Origin: PUPG01 sp964463915
GTDB taxonomy: Bacteria; Bacteroidota; Bacteroidia; Bacteroidales; UBA7960
NCBI GenBank assembly: GCA_964463915.1
Contig: CAYXEH010000029.1
Coordinates: 1 to 31,708 of the forward strand
Direction of reading: 5' to 3'
Length of the DNA: 31,708 nucleotides
Shown here: one piece after another, positions 8,341 through 17,053 of the stretch
Position numbering within the stretch: the first letter of the stretch is position 1
Layout of the letters: every line of letters begins with the position of its first letter
Notes under the pieces: generated by a model
Seen by the model: only the letters and a program-made list of their open reading frames with translations
What the model was told of the DNA's origin: nothing
Database searches by the model: none
Translations under genes and position numbers: made by a program

Positions 8341-8847
8341 ATGAACAAGCAAAGTGTTACCGATATTCTTAAGCAGGCGATTATCATGGAACATCGTGGC
8401 AAAGCACTCTATGAGCAGGTTGCCAAACAGACCGGCAGTGAAGACGTACGGAAAATTTTCAATGTGATGGCCGAGGAGGAGCAGACGCATATCGATTTTC
8501 TGCAGAAGCAGCTGGCTTATTACAACAAAAAAGGAAGTTTTGATAACAATGAACTGGATAAAGCCCCTGGTGGCGAGGCCATTGCCAATACCATCCTGGA
8601 TGAAAAGATGGTCAAGGATATTTCCGGATCGGGGTTTGAAGCTGCAGCCATTTCGGCAGCCATCGATATGGAGAACAAATCGGTGGAAGTTTATGCCAAC
8701 CGCGCCGCGGAAACAGATGATCCCAACGAAAAAGAACTTTTTGAATGGCTGGCCAACTGGGAAAAAGGTCATCACAGGCTGTTGATTGAACTGAACGAAC
8801 AGTTGACCGAGCAAATCTGGTATGACAACAATTTCTGGCCGTTCTAG
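8341..8847 (+). CDS. Ferritin-like (rubrerythrin-type) diiron protein
   Basis: 168 residues, almost entirely one four-helix bundle of the ferritin/rubrerythrin superfamily. Metal ligands can be placed at E17 (IIMEHRGKALYE), E47 and H50 (MAEEEQTHIDFL), a glutamate in AIDMENKSVEVYANRA, and E/H in LANWEKGHHRLL. The C-terminal rubredoxin domain of classical rubrerythrin is missing; the protein instead ends in an aromatic tail, IWYDNNFWPF. The likely role is a cytoplasmic diiron peroxidase or oxidative-stress protein, but the electron donor is unknown. It has its own promoter and is separated by 58 bases from panB. Confidence 0.85.
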   Translation: MNKQSVTDILKQAIIMEHRGKALYEQVAKQTGSEDVRKIFNVMAEEEQTHIDFLQKQLAYYNKKGSFDNNELDKAPGGEAIANTILDEKMVKDISGSGFEAAAISAAIDMENKSVEVYANRAAETDDPNEKELFEWLANWEKGHHRLLIELNEQLTEQIWYDNNFWPF

Positions 8848-8905
8848 GCTGTTGAATTCATCCGGCGATTGACCGGAGTATTAATCTGTTTAAAAAGACT
8901 GTGTC

Positions 8906-9721
8906 ATGAAGGCACCCAAAGAGATTACCAAGGTTACCACCCATGTGTTGCAGGAGATGAAGCTCCGGCAGGAAAAGATATCCATGCTGACAGCTTATGA
9001 TTATTCCATGGCCCGTATTGTGGATCGTTCCGGTATTGATGTCATTCTGGTAGGGGATTCTGCGGCCAATGTTATGGCCGGCCACAAAACGACTTTGCCC
9101 ATTACCCTGAATGAGATGATATACCACGCCAGTTCAGTGATGCGGGCAGTTCAGCGGGCCCTGGTGGTGGTGGATATGCCATTCGGAACCTACCAGGGAA
9201 ACAGCCTGGAGGCCCTGTTGTCGGCCATCCGTATCATGAAGGAATCCAATGCCAATGCTGTGAAAATTGAAGGGGGACAGGAGATCCTTGAGTCGGTGGA
9301 CAGGATTTTATCGGCCGGTATTCCCGTGATGGGTCACCTGGGGCTGACTCCTCAGTCAATCAATAAGTTTGGTACGTATGTAGTAAGGGCAACCCAGGAA
9401 GAAGAAGCCAAAAAATTGGTGGAGGATGCGCATAAACTGGCCGAGGCTGGCTGTTTCGCCATTGTGCTTGAAAAAATCCCCGCTGTACTGGCAGAGAAGG
9501 TTTCCAGGGAGATACCCATTCCGACCATTGGTATTGGTGCCGGCAGGGGTGTGGACGGACAGGTCCTTGTGTTGCACGACATGTTGGGAATTAACCAGGA
9601 TTTCTCTCCCCGCTTTTTGCGGAGGTACAACAACCTGTATGATGAAATCAAGGGGTCCGTGGAGAATTATATCAGTGATGTGAAAAATCAGGCTTTTCCC
9701 AATAATGATGAGCAGTACTGA
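8906..9721 (+). CDS. panB: 3-methyl-2-oxobutanoate hydroxymethyltransferase
   Basis: 271 residues, full length. First committed step of pantothenate synthesis: transfers a hydroxymethyl group from methylene-THF to alpha-ketoisovalerate to give ketopantoate. Family residues are present: MLTAYDYSMA, GDS with D51 and D90 (VVVDMPFGTYQ) as magnesium ligands, K120 and E122 in AVKIEGG, and the catalytic glutamate E189 in FAIVLEKIP. The GIGAGRGVDGQVLVLHDMLG segment is also typical. The start ATG at 8906 matches the usual N-terminus. Its 3' end overlaps the next gene by 17 bases, so the two are probably translated from one message. No other pantothenate genes are in view. Confidence 0.97.
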   Translation: MKAPKEITKVTTHVLQEMKLRQEKISMLTAYDYSMARIVDRSGIDVILVGDSAANVMAGHKTTLPITLNEMIYHASSVMRAVQRALVVVDMPFGTYQGNSLEALLSAIRIMKESNANAVKIEGGQEILESVDRILSAGIPVMGHLGLTPQSINKFGTYVVRATQEEEAKKLVEDAHKLAEAGCFAIVLEKIPAVLAEKVSREIPIPTIGIGAGRGVDGQVLVLHDMLGINQDFSPRFLRRYNNLYDEIKGSVENYISDVKNQAFPNNDEQY

Positions 9722-10424
9722 AAAGATGCGCGGTACTGGCATTGCTTCGCGGGTTTTGTATGAAGACAATCATCTTATTGTCATCAACAAACTGCCTTCT
9801 GAAATCATTCAGGGCGATAAAACGGGAGATCAGCCATTGGGTGAGCGGGTCAAGGATTATATCAAAAAGAAATACCATAAACCCGGGAAGGTTTTTCTTG
9901 GGGTTACCCACCGGCTTGACCGGCCCGTGAGTGGAACGGTGATTTTTGCCCGTACATCAAAGGCACTGACCCGGCTTAATGCCATGCTGAAGGACAGGCA
10001 GATTGATAAGAAATACTGGGCCCTGGTTCAGGCAAGACCCCCATCTGATAGCGGAAAACTGCTGCAGTTTCTTAAAAAGAATGAATCCCGGAATAAATCA
10101 TATGTGGTGGCCGAGGGAACCCCGGGGGCAAAGAGAGCGGAATTGACTTACCGTTTAATTGGTGAAAGCGATCGCTATTATCTGCTTGAAGTTTTATTGA
10201 TGACCGGGCGTCATCACCAGATACGCACCCAGTTGGCATCCATATCGTGTCCCATAAAAGGAGACGTGAAATATGGTTTTGATCGTCCGAATAAAGACGG
10301 AAGCATTCACCTGCATGCCCGTTCGGTTCAGATGGTACACCCGGTAAAACAGGAGAATATTGAAGTTATCGCACCACTTCCGCCCCAAGATCCCTTGTGG
10401 CAATTTTTTGATCAGACAGTCTGA
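9705..10424 (+). CDS. RluA-family pseudouridine synthase
   Basis: 239 residues. RluA/RsuA-type RNA pseudouridine synthase with the signature HRLDRPVSG, where D72 is the catalytic aspartate, and the later GRHHQIRTQLA motif. There is no N-terminal S4 RNA-binding domain; the protein begins directly with the catalytic fold (VLYEDNHLIVINKLPS). The target position in rRNA or tRNA cannot be told from sequence. The first ATG at 9705 gives a 17-base overlap with panB; nearby alternatives (second Met codon, or Met8) would shorten it slightly. The outer-membrane protein gene follows after 21 bases. Confidence 0.92.
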   Translation: MMSSTEKMRGTGIASRVLYEDNHLIVINKLPSEIIQGDKTGDQPLGERVKDYIKKKYHKPGKVFLGVTHRLDRPVSGTVIFARTSKALTRLNAMLKDRQIDKKYWALVQARPPSDSGKLLQFLKKNESRNKSYVVAEGTPGAKRAELTYRLIGESDRYYLLEVLLMTGRHHQIRTQLASISCPIKGDVKYGFDRPNKDGSIHLHARSVQMVHPVKQENIEVIAPLPPQDPLWQFFDQTV

Positions 10425-10445
10425 TTGACCAGGGGTGCTAAATAA

Positions 10446-13379
10446 ATGATTATGGCTGCGAGTCAACACCCGGGAACAGGGAAGAGATGCAGACTTGCAT
10501 GGCCGGCAGCCCTTGCAGGCCTGGTGGTTATGCTGCTTCTGCTATTGGGGTGTCCTGTGAAAGGCCTTGCCCAGTATTATATACAGGGGCAGGATCCGTC
10601 GGATATTCGCTGGCAGCAAATTGAGAACAAACATTTCCGTGTGTTGTTCCCTGAAGATTATGCCGATCAGGCTCAGCGAATAGCTGACATACTTATGTAC
10701 AGTTATCCAAGGGGTTCAGCGACCATGGGGCACCGCCCACGCAAAGTCCCTGTAATTCTCCACAATCGTACTGTGGTTCCGAACGGCTTTGTCAGCTGGG
10801 CACCGGCCCGCCTGGAGATGTTTGCCAATCCTCCGCCCGACAATGACCAGCATGACTGGTTGGAGCGCCTTGCGGTTCACGAGTTCAGGCATGTGGTTCA
10901 GGTTGATAAACTGAACCAGGGGTTTACCGGTTTTTTTGCCCGGTTATTCGGCGAGCATGTAACAGGGATCTCGCTGGGGTTATTTGTGCCACTGTGGTTC
11001 CTGGAAGGAGATGCTGTAGCTGCTGAAACTGGCCTGACTCACGGTGGTCGTGGAAGGCGCCCTTCCTTTGAACAGGGGTTGAGGGCCCAGGTCCTGGAGA
11101 AGGGAATTTATTCTTATGAGAAGGCCATGCTGGGGTCCTACCTGGATCACGTTCCCAATCATTATGAGTTGGGGTATCAGCTTGTTTCTGCTGCCAGAAT
11201 GGAGTATGGTGCGAATATTTGGGACAAGGTCATGGAAAACACAGCCCGTCGCCCCTATACGGTTTTCCCTTTTTCACTGGGATTGGAGAAAAATGCGGGG
11301 ATAGGGCAGGAGGCGCATTATTATCGCAGTTTCCAGCAGCTGGATTCGGCCTGGAAGGAACAGGAAGCAAGTCACGTCTATTCGGGTTTTCAGGAGATCA
11401 GCCCGGATAAGTCATTTTATACCAATTATCGCCCCATCGGATTCAGTAATGATTCCACCCTGATTGCCCTGAAGACCGGGCTGGAAGACATTCCGCGTGT
11501 GGTATCTGTAGGACAGGAGAAAGATGAGGCCCCTATTTTTACCCCCGGGTATTATAACAGTGAGGGGTTTACCCTGGGTGGGGGAATGGTCGCCTGGTCA
11601 GAAACCCGGCCTGATCCACGGTGGACACACAGAAGCTGGTCAGAGGTGCATCTGTATGATTTGGATAGGGGCAGTCATAAACGACTTACCAGGAAAACTC
11701 GTTATTTCTCCCCGGCTGTTTCACCGGACGGGAGCCTGGTTGTGGTCACGGAGGTGACGGCTCGTAATGAATATTCCCTGGTTTTGTTAAACGCAACAAG
11801 CGGTATGGAAACCGCTCGCTTCCCTTCACCCGGCAATGCTTACCTGATGCAGCCCCGCTGGCATCCGGGGGGTGAGTCGGTGGTGGCCGTAGCCCAAAAC
11901 CAGGATGGCAAGCGGATTATTTCCCTTGACACCGAAACCGGGCAATTCACCACCCTTTACCATGCCGGGCATTATGATATTTCCCGGCCCCGCTATTTGA
12001 ACGGAGCCCAACTATTGTTCACCGGCCCGTTCTCCGGGATTGACAATATTTATATGCTGGACACGGATGATGGCAGTGTTAATATGTTGGTATCCGCCCG
12101 TTTCGGGTCGGTGGATGCGGTGCCCGCCAAAGAGGAGGACGGTCTGGTGTGGGCGGATTATACGGCTGATGGTTACCGGATTGCCTATTGTAGTGAGTTG
12201 CCGGCGATGATTCCGGCAGACAGCGTGGAGGATCATTCGGTGGGGTTTCACCGGATGCTTGCCAGGCAGGAGGGGGATGTGGTGTCAGGTGAAAAAATTC
12301 CTGCCGGCGATTATGAGATATCGGATTACCGCAAACTGGATGGGTTATTTAATGTTCATAGTTGGGGGCCTTTTGCCCTGGAGATGGGTACCCTGGGAGT
12401 GAGCCCGGGTGTTTCCCTGTTTTCTCAGAATCTTCTTAGTACGTCAACAGGAATGATGGGGTATTCGTGGGATATGAATGAGCGTCTGGGCACCTGGTTC
12501 CTGCAATACACTTACATGGGTCATTACCCTGTATTCGATCTCCGGGCGGAAACCGGCCTCAGGCGGGCACGTTACCTGGATACGTTTGGGGAGCCGGGCT
12601 CTTTTTTGTGGAGGGAGTGGTCTGTCAAACCGGGAATTCGTATTCCTCTGTCTTTTCGTAAGGGAGCAGTGACCTATGACTTCACCCCTTCTGTGGAATT
12701 TGGTTTTGCACGGATGGATGAGCCCGAAGAAGCCCCCGAATTTTTTCAGAGCCAGGACCTTTTTTCATTGGCTTACCGTATTTCAGCACTCCGCAGATGG
12801 CGACAGGTGGCACGCGATATCCGGCCGCAAAAAGGGCAGACGATTGATCTGCAATACCGCCATACTCCCTTCGGGGGCGGAGATATGGGAAAGGTTTTTG
12901 CCGCTAGTTTCAGTGCGTATTTTCCCGGTGCCGGCCGGCATCACAGTCTTATGTTTTCCGCCTTTTTCCAGGATCACCAAGAATCCGCCTTCCAGCTAAA
13001 TACCATCGATTACGGATTCCCCGGCCTGATCAGTCATCCCAGGGGTGCCCGCGACCGGAGGGATGCAAAACTTTTTGGTGTGTCCCTGGACTATGCTTTT
13101 CCACTGGGCTATCCGGAATGGATTGTTCCATGGTTTTTGTATGTGAAACGCATTCACCTGAATATTTTTGCAGACTACGCCCGGGCAACTCCAATGTCAT
13201 CTTCTTCGGTTACCCCGGTGATTGCGGAGGCTGAAACACTTACTTCCACAGGAGTGGATGTGGTGGGTGATATGCACATTTTGCGGTTCTTTTCCCCTGT
13301 GAGGCTGGGTTTGCGAAGCATATACCTACCCGGTGAAGACCAGTGGGATTTCCGCCTGCTGTTCTTTTTTGAAATATAA
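10446..13379 (+). CDS. Outer-membrane metallopeptidase/beta-propeller/barrel protein
   Basis: 977 residues, modular. A signal peptide spans about residues 14-43 (hydrophobic core AALAGLVVMLLLLLG, likely cleavage near GLAQ). Residues about 50-300 form a gluzincin-type metallopeptidase: HEFRH at 145-149 is an exact HExxH, and WFLEGDAVAAE (184-194) offers E187 as third zinc ligand. Residues about 340-600 contain TolB/PD40-like beta-propeller blades (FSPAVSPDGS near 420, PRWHPGGES near 470, PRYLNGAQL near 515). From about 650 to the end, alternating aromatic strands ending LLFFFEI suggest an outer-membrane beta-barrel. The lipobox-like LLGC in the leader is probably not used. The substrate is unknown. 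It follows the pseudouridine synthase by 21 bases. Confidence 0.75.
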   Translation: MIMAASQHPGTGKRCRLAWPAALAGLVVMLLLLLGCPVKGLAQYYIQGQDPSDIRWQQIENKHFRVLFPEDYADQAQRIADILMYSYPRGSATMGHRPRKVPVILHNRTVVPNGFVSWAPARLEMFANPPPDNDQHDWLERLAVHEFRHVVQVDKLNQGFTGFFARLFGEHVTGISLGLFVPLWFLEGDAVAAETGLTHGGRGRRPSFEQGLRAQVLEKGIYSYEKAMLGSYLDHVPNHYELGYQLVSAARMEYGANIWDKVMENTARRPYTVFPFSLGLEKNAGIGQEAHYYRSFQQLDSAWKEQEASHVYSGFQEISPDKSFYTNYRPIGFSNDSTLIALKTGLEDIPRVVSVGQEKDEAPIFTPGYYNSEGFTLGGGMVAWSETRPDPRWTHRSWSEVHLYDLDRGSHKRLTRKTRYFSPAVSPDGSLVVVTEVTARNEYSLVLLNATSGMETARFPSPGNAYLMQPRWHPGGESVVAVAQNQDGKRIISLDTETGQFTTLYHAGHYDISRPRYLNGAQLLFTGPFSGIDNIYMLDTDDGSVNMLVSARFGSVDAVPAKEEDGLVWADYTADGYRIAYCSELPAMIPADSVEDHSVGFHRMLARQEGDVVSGEKIPAGDYEISDYRKLDGLFNVHSWGPFALEMGTLGVSPGVSLFSQNLLSTSTGMMGYSWDMNERLGTWFLQYTYMGHYPVFDLRAETGLRRARYLDTFGEPGSFLWREWSVKPGIRIPLSFRKGAVTYDFTPSVEFGFARMDEPEEAPEFFQSQDLFSLAYRISALRRWRQVARDIRPQKGQTIDLQYRHTPFGGGDMGKVFAASFSAYFPGAGRHHSLMFSAFFQDHQESAFQLNTIDYGFPGLISHPRGARDRRDAKLFGVSLDYAFPLGYPEWIVPWFLYVKRIHLNIFADYARATPMSSSSVTPVIAEAETLTSTGVDVVGDMHILRFFSPVRLGLRSIYLPGEDQWDFRLLFFFEI

Positions 13380-13414
13380 CAACAGTTTCGGTGTTTGCAC
13401 AGCGAGTTGTTATA
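13375..13414. terminator. Possible weak bidirectional terminator
   Basis: Perfect 9-bp arms TATAACAAC (13375-13383) and GTTGTTATA (13406-13414) enclose 22 bases between two convergent genes. The stem is AT-rich, lacks a clear T-run, and overlaps the stop codon of the upstream gene, so the call is tentative. Confidence 0.25.
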
Positions 13415-13507
13415 AGAGGCAGAGGTAGAATTGCCAAATATACGGATACCGGAAATAACAGGCGTCAGAAGAAGGCAGGGCAAAGCTGTCTGGTTTGAAC
13501 CCCGCTA

Positions 13508-14050
13508 TCAGAAAGGGCTGTCAAAATCCCTGAACAGCGGAGCAGTGCAATCTTTCTCAGAAAGCAACGGGTCATCCGTGCCCCAGTCAATCTGCAGCTC
13601 AGGATCATTCCACCGGATGGTGCGTTCAGCCGCTTTGTGGTAGCCGCTCGTGCATTTATAAAAGAATATGGTATCGTCCTGCAGTGTGCGGAATCCATGG
13701 GCAAAACCTTCCGGAATGAATACCATCTTGTGCTCGCCGGCCTCCAGCAATATTTTGAAATGTTTTCCGTAAGTGGGCTGGCCAGGCCTGAGGTCAACCA
13801 CGACATCAAGGACAGCCCCCTGCAGGACCCTGACCAGCTTGCCCTGGGCGTGGGGAGGAACCTGGAAGTGAAGACCACGTATTACATTGGCCACTGAACC
13901 GGACTGGTTATCCTGGACATACTCAGCCGGGATGCCCAGACCGGTAAAGGTTTTTTTGTTCCAGGATTCGAGGAAATACCCCCGGGCATCCTGAAACACC
14001 CGGGGCTCAATTACATATAATCCTTCAAAGGGGGTGGGTTGAACCTTCAT
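13508..14050 (-). CDS. rfbC: dTDP-4-dehydrorhamnose 3,5-epimerase
   Basis: 180 residues, the normal length for RmlC. Epimerises dTDP-4-keto-6-deoxyglucose at C3 and C5 on the way to dTDP-L-rhamnose, a surface-polysaccharide sugar. Cupin-fold signatures are clear: FQDARGYFLESW, VIRGLHFQ with catalytic base H61, GKLVRVLQGAVLDVVVDLR, IPEGFAHGF, and the FFYKCTSGYH segment containing the active-site tyrosine region. The usual rfbA, rfbB and rfbD partners are not in the window. Instead it sits 20 bases downstream of lpdA on the same strand, which suggests passive cotranscription rather than shared function. Confidence 0.96.
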   Translation of the reverse strand: MKVQPTPFEGLYVIEPRVFQDARGYFLESWNKKTFTGLGIPAEYVQDNQSGSVANVIRGLHFQVPPHAQGKLVRVLQGAVLDVVVDLRPGQPTYGKHFKILLEAGEHKMVFIPEGFAHGFRTLQDDTIFFYKCTSGYHKAAERTIRWNDPELQIDWGTDDPLLSEKDCTAPLFRDFDSPF

Positions 14051-14070
14051 AACGGTTATCCTGGCTGGCC

Positions 14071-15462
14071 TTATATATGAATCACTTCATCATAGGCTGC
14101 TGCAGCGGCTTCCATCACAGCCTCCGACATGGTTGGATGGGGGTGGACGGCCTTGATGATCTCATGGCCGGTGGTTTCCAGTTTCTTGGCCATTACAGCC
14201 TCAGCGATTATCTCTGTGACATTGTCACCGATCATATGCGCGCCCAGCAGTTCCCCGTATTTTGCATCAAAAATAAGTTTTACAAAGCCTTCCTTATTTC
14301 CCGCAGCACTGGCTTTTCCGGAAGCTGAAAACGGAAATTTGCCGATTTTTAGTTCATGGCCGGCTTCTTTGGCTGCTTTTTCAGTCAGCCCGACCGAAGC
14401 TACTTCCGGAATTGCATAGGTACATGCCGGGATGTTTTTATAGTCGATTGGTTCCGGATCTTCTCCGGCGATCTTTTCTACGCAAACAATGCCTTCGGCA
14501 GATGCCACGTGGGCAAGGGCCGGGCCGTCCACCACATCGCCGATGGCATACACGCCTTCCACGTTGGTGCGGTAATACTCATCCACTTTAATTTTGCCTT
14601 TTTCCGTGTCAATGCCGGTATCTTCAAGTCCGATATTCTCAGTGTTCGGGGCAATACCAACGGCCGATAATACAATGTCGGCCTCAATGGTTTCTTCTCC
14701 CTTTTTGGTTTTGACCTTCACCTTACATTTCTTTCCTTTTGTATCCACGGATTCAACAGCACTGCCGGTCATCACTTTAATCTTTGATTTTTTGAATGAA
14801 CGGGCCAGTTGCTTTGATACCTCCTCATCTTCAAAAGGAACGATGTTGGGGAGGTATTCCACAAGGGTAACCTGGGTGCCGATGGCATTATAGAAATAAG
14901 CAAATTCTGTTCCGATGGCACCGGATCCGACCACGACCATGGATTCGGGCTTTTTTTCAAGCGTCATGGCTTCACGGTAGCCGATGATCTTCTTGCCGTC
15001 CTGTTTCAGGTTATCCAGCTGCCGGCTGCGGGCACCGGTGGCAATCAGGATATGTTTGCCCTCGTATTCCTTTTTATTGCCCTCTTTGTCTTCTACTTCC
15101 ACCTTCTTCCCGGGCATCACCTTTCCGTATCCTTCGATATGTTCGATTTTGTTCTTTTTAAACAGATACTGAATCCCCTTACTCATTCCCTCGGCCACTT
15201 CACGGCTTCTTTTCACCATATCCGGTAGGCTTGCAGTGGCTTCACCGTCAATTTTTACTCCATAGTCTGCAGCATGGTTGAGGTAATTAAAAACCTGTGC
15301 GCTTTTCAGCAGGGCCTTTGTGGGGATGCATCCCCAGTTAAGGCATACACCGCCCAATTCCGCTTTTTCCACTACAGCTACTTTCATCCCAAGTTGAGAA
15401 GCCCTGATGGCTGCCACATATCCTCCCGGGCCGCTGCCCAGTACTATTAAATCGTATTTCAT
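14071..15462 (-). CDS. lpdA: Dihydrolipoyl dehydrogenase
   Basis: 463 residues, full length. E3 flavoprotein of 2-oxoacid dehydrogenase and glycine cleavage complexes; reoxidises dihydrolipoamide with NAD+. The FAD-binding GSGPGGYVAAIRA motif is at 9-21 and the redox disulfide GGVCLNWGCIPTK gives C40 and C45. The NAD-binding GSGAIGTEFAYF motif is mid-protein, a second FAD motif is YAIGDVVDGPALAHVA, and the C-terminal HPHPTMSE supplies H442 and E447. No E1, E2 or lipoate genes are nearby, so which complex it serves is unknown. rfbC follows after 20 bases. A possible -7 box lies upstream at 15521-15528. Confidence 0.97.
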   Translation of the reverse strand: MKYDLIVLGSGPGGYVAAIRASQLGMKVAVVEKAELGGVCLNWGCIPTKALLKSAQVFNYLNHAADYGVKIDGEATASLPDMVKRSREVAEGMSKGIQYLFKKNKIEHIEGYGKVMPGKKVEVEDKEGNKKEYEGKHILIATGARSRQLDNLKQDGKKIIGYREAMTLEKKPESMVVVGSGAIGTEFAYFYNAIGTQVTLVEYLPNIVPFEDEEVSKQLARSFKKSKIKVMTGSAVESVDTKGKKCKVKVKTKKGEETIEADIVLSAVGIAPNTENIGLEDTGIDTEKGKIKVDEYYRTNVEGVYAIGDVVDGPALAHVASAEGIVCVEKIAGEDPEPIDYKNIPACTYAIPEVASVGLTEKAAKEAGHELKIGKFPFSASGKASAAGNKEGFVKLIFDAKYGELLGAHMIGDNVTEIIAEAVMAKKLETTGHEIIKAVHPHPTMSEAVMEAAAAAYDEVIHI

Positions 15463-15520
15463 GATGGTGCGTTTTTTATGATGTAAATGTGTTGAACCGG
15501 TTGAATCGGTTTCTGCTGTT

Positions 15521-15528
15521 CAAAGGTA
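15521..15528 (-). promoter_or_regulatory. -7 box for lpdA
   Basis: CAAAGGTA on plus reads TACCTTTG on minus (TAnnTTTG), about 60 bases before the lpdA start. No -33 TTG at the usual spacing. The rest of the 173-base gap, 15463-15635, holds nothing else recognisable. Confidence 0.5.
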
Positions 15529-15635
15529 ATTAACCGGTTTGAATATATCTTGTTCAGTTATTAATGCAGTTTAAATTTATTTGCTACCTGCCGGGATCCA
15601 AAATACCTGGTGTATGAGAAAATCATGATTTATCT

Positions 15636-16292
15636 TCAGGGGTTTTCCCCGGTGTTGCCGGATAAATAAACCAGGATGTAATCCTCTATGGTTTCATAAT
15701 GCAGGTGGTGTTGTCTGGTTTCTCCTTCGCGTGATACCTGTCCGTTGAGGGTTCCTGACCGGTCACAGCTGAAAGGTTCGATCTCTAATTGGGTACTGAA
15801 TGAAAGATTCTTTCTGCCGTAGAGCTTATAAAGGGCCTCCTTGGCACACCATATCAGGCAGAGACGTTTTGCCTGCAGGGAATCCGGCTTGTTGTAGGCT
15901 TCCTCCCGGGGGGAAAGGAATTTTCCCGCCAGCTGGATGATCCTGGGCCGTACCTGTTCAATATCTATTCCCACCTCTTGATGCTTGCTGAAAATCAGCG
16001 CAGCAAATCTTCCTGAGTGGGCCACCGAAATATGCCCGGCTCCGTTGTCAAGATGCGGTTTCCCGAAAATATCATAATGCATGCTGCTGACCAGGCCCTT
16101 GCTAACAAGATGGGGAAGAACAAGACGGTAGCTGAGCCAGTGTTTTTTTCTCCGGGTGCTTTTGAGTGAGGTATAATAGGTTTTCTCTGAGGCTGAAAGC
16201 CTGATCCTGCGGTAAAGTTCCTCTGCCGGTTCAGTGATTTCCCAGATTCCCAGGCGGGCGTCCGGGGTTTCTTTTGTCAGAAATAGCCCCAT
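15636..16292 (-). CDS. 4'-phosphopantetheinyl transferase (Sfp type)
   Basis: 218 residues from the chosen start. Transfers the phosphopantetheine arm from CoA to a serine of carrier proteins. Sfp-superfamily signatures: FGKPHL, ISVAHSGRFAAL, VGIDIEQVRPR with metal ligands D110 and E112, and WCAKEALYKLYG with W148, K151, E152. The frame is open for 24 more residues upstream to 16364, but that stretch is Cys/Lys-rich and unlike the family, while MGLFLTKETPDARLG is the usual Bacteroidota beginning. That start leaves a leader of about 140 bases from the predicted promoter. The pair could serve either fatty-acid ACP or a secondary-metabolite carrier; no such genes are in view. Confidence 0.9.
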   Translation of the reverse strand: MGLFLTKETPDARLGIWEITEPAEELYRRIRLSASEKTYYTSLKSTRRKKHWLSYRLVLPHLVSKGLVSSMHYDIFGKPHLDNGAGHISVAHSGRFAALIFSKHQEVGIDIEQVRPRIIQLAGKFLSPREEAYNKPDSLQAKRLCLIWCAKEALYKLYGRKNLSFSTQLEIEPFSCDRSGTLNGQVSREGETRQHHLHYETIEDYILVYLSGNTGENP

Positions 16293-16437
16293 GGTAATTT
16301 TTTTGCAGCAGTGGTTTATTTGCGGTTTCGGCTGTAATACTTTGCGGCTCCTGCTGTTATGCAACGATCCATCAGTTCCCGCCCGGATACAATCAGTGGT
16401 TGTTCGCGGGTTTGGCTATAATACAACCCCCTCCATG

Positions 16438-16466
16438 CAAAAATAAGAATATATGAAGATAAATCA
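16438..16466 (-). promoter_or_regulatory. Promoter of the phosphopantetheinyl transferase
   Basis: Minus-strand TATTTTTG (plus CAAAAATA at 16438-16445) with a TTG (plus CAA at 16467-16469) 21 bases upstream. Fits the Bacteroidota consensus. Confidence 0.5.
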
Positions 16467-16506
16467 CAAGGCTGCTGACATGCAATGCAGGGTTGAGTTG
16501 GATTAT

Positions 16507-16998
16507 TCAATTCGTGATCCTGAGCCTGTTGGTATTTGGGTCAAAGGTTGTCTGATATTGCCTGAGAGGGAAGCGCGCGGGTCCTTCCACCACTGATCCG
16601 TCGGTTAAGATAAACCTAGATTCAGATGCGGGAGAAAAGGCAAGTACCGCGTTGTCTTCGTCTATACTGACAATGCAATTGTGGGGGGCGGAGGGGCAGG
16701 CCCTGTCATAAGCCCTGAATTCATCAGGGGAAAGCCTGTAAACAATGATCCCCTGATAACCCGCATTCCCCCCAAGATCCTGCCTGGAAAACTGGGCGGA
16801 TAAACCGGGGGCGCTCAGATTGTAATGCAGCACATTGAATGATACCGAAACCCGCACGTAGGGAACCGGGTGCTCCCTTTCCTTGTCACACCCCTGGAGC
16901 AATAAGGCAATGGTCATGACCACTGAAAGAATAGTTGTGGCGGGCAATACCGTGGCCGCTTCTTTCAAAAAATCAGCTAATAATAATCTTATTTTCAT
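16507..16998 (-). CDS. Lipoprotein with cluster-less Rieske-like domain
   Basis: 163 residues. A hydrophobic leader (residues 19-36) ends in the lipobox LQGC with C37 as the likely lipidated cysteine. The mature C-terminal half follows the Rieske-fold pattern: GIIVYRLSPDEFRAYDRACP (first ligand site region, C101 and C108), then FSPASESRFILTDGSVVEGPARFPLRQY, which aligns with the second-site pattern C-P-C-H-G-S-x-F-x-x-x-D-G-x-V-x-x-G-P-A. The CPCH positions are SPAS here (122-125) and the first-site histidine is also absent, so a 2Fe-2S cluster cannot be bound in the normal way. The role is unknown; probably a small periplasm-facing structural or binding lipoprotein. Transcribed divergently from the gene at 17142. 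Confidence 0.65.
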   Translation of the reverse strand: MKIRLLLADFLKEAATVLPATTILSVVMTIALLLQGCDKEREHPVPYVRVSVSFNVLHYNLSAPGLSAQFSRQDLGGNAGYQGIIVYRLSPDEFRAYDRACPSAPHNCIVSIDEDNAVLAFSPASESRFILTDGSVVEGPARFPLRQYQTTFDPNTNRLRITN

Positions 16999-17053
16999 GG
17001 ATTTGGGTGACGCTCCTTAATGATTAATCCTCCTCTTTTATAGAAAAGAAACG

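Noticed and set aside
8332..8814. 160-residue ORF antisense to the ferritin-like gene
   Set aside because: Mirror frame of a clear coding gene; Phe/Ile-rich composition is expected from the antisense of a charged helical protein.
8848..8905. TCCGG/CCGGA hairpin after the ferritin-like gene as terminator
   Set aside because: Only a 5-bp stem and no T-run; could be chance.
10446..10600. Lipobox LLGC in the leader of the protease-propeller protein
   Set aside because: A better signal-peptidase-I site follows at GLAQ, and a barrel protein would not normally be lipidated; not excluded.
15636..16364. Longer start for the phosphopantetheinyl transferase at 16364
   Set aside because: The extra 24 residues do not resemble the family; MGLFLTKE at 16292 does.
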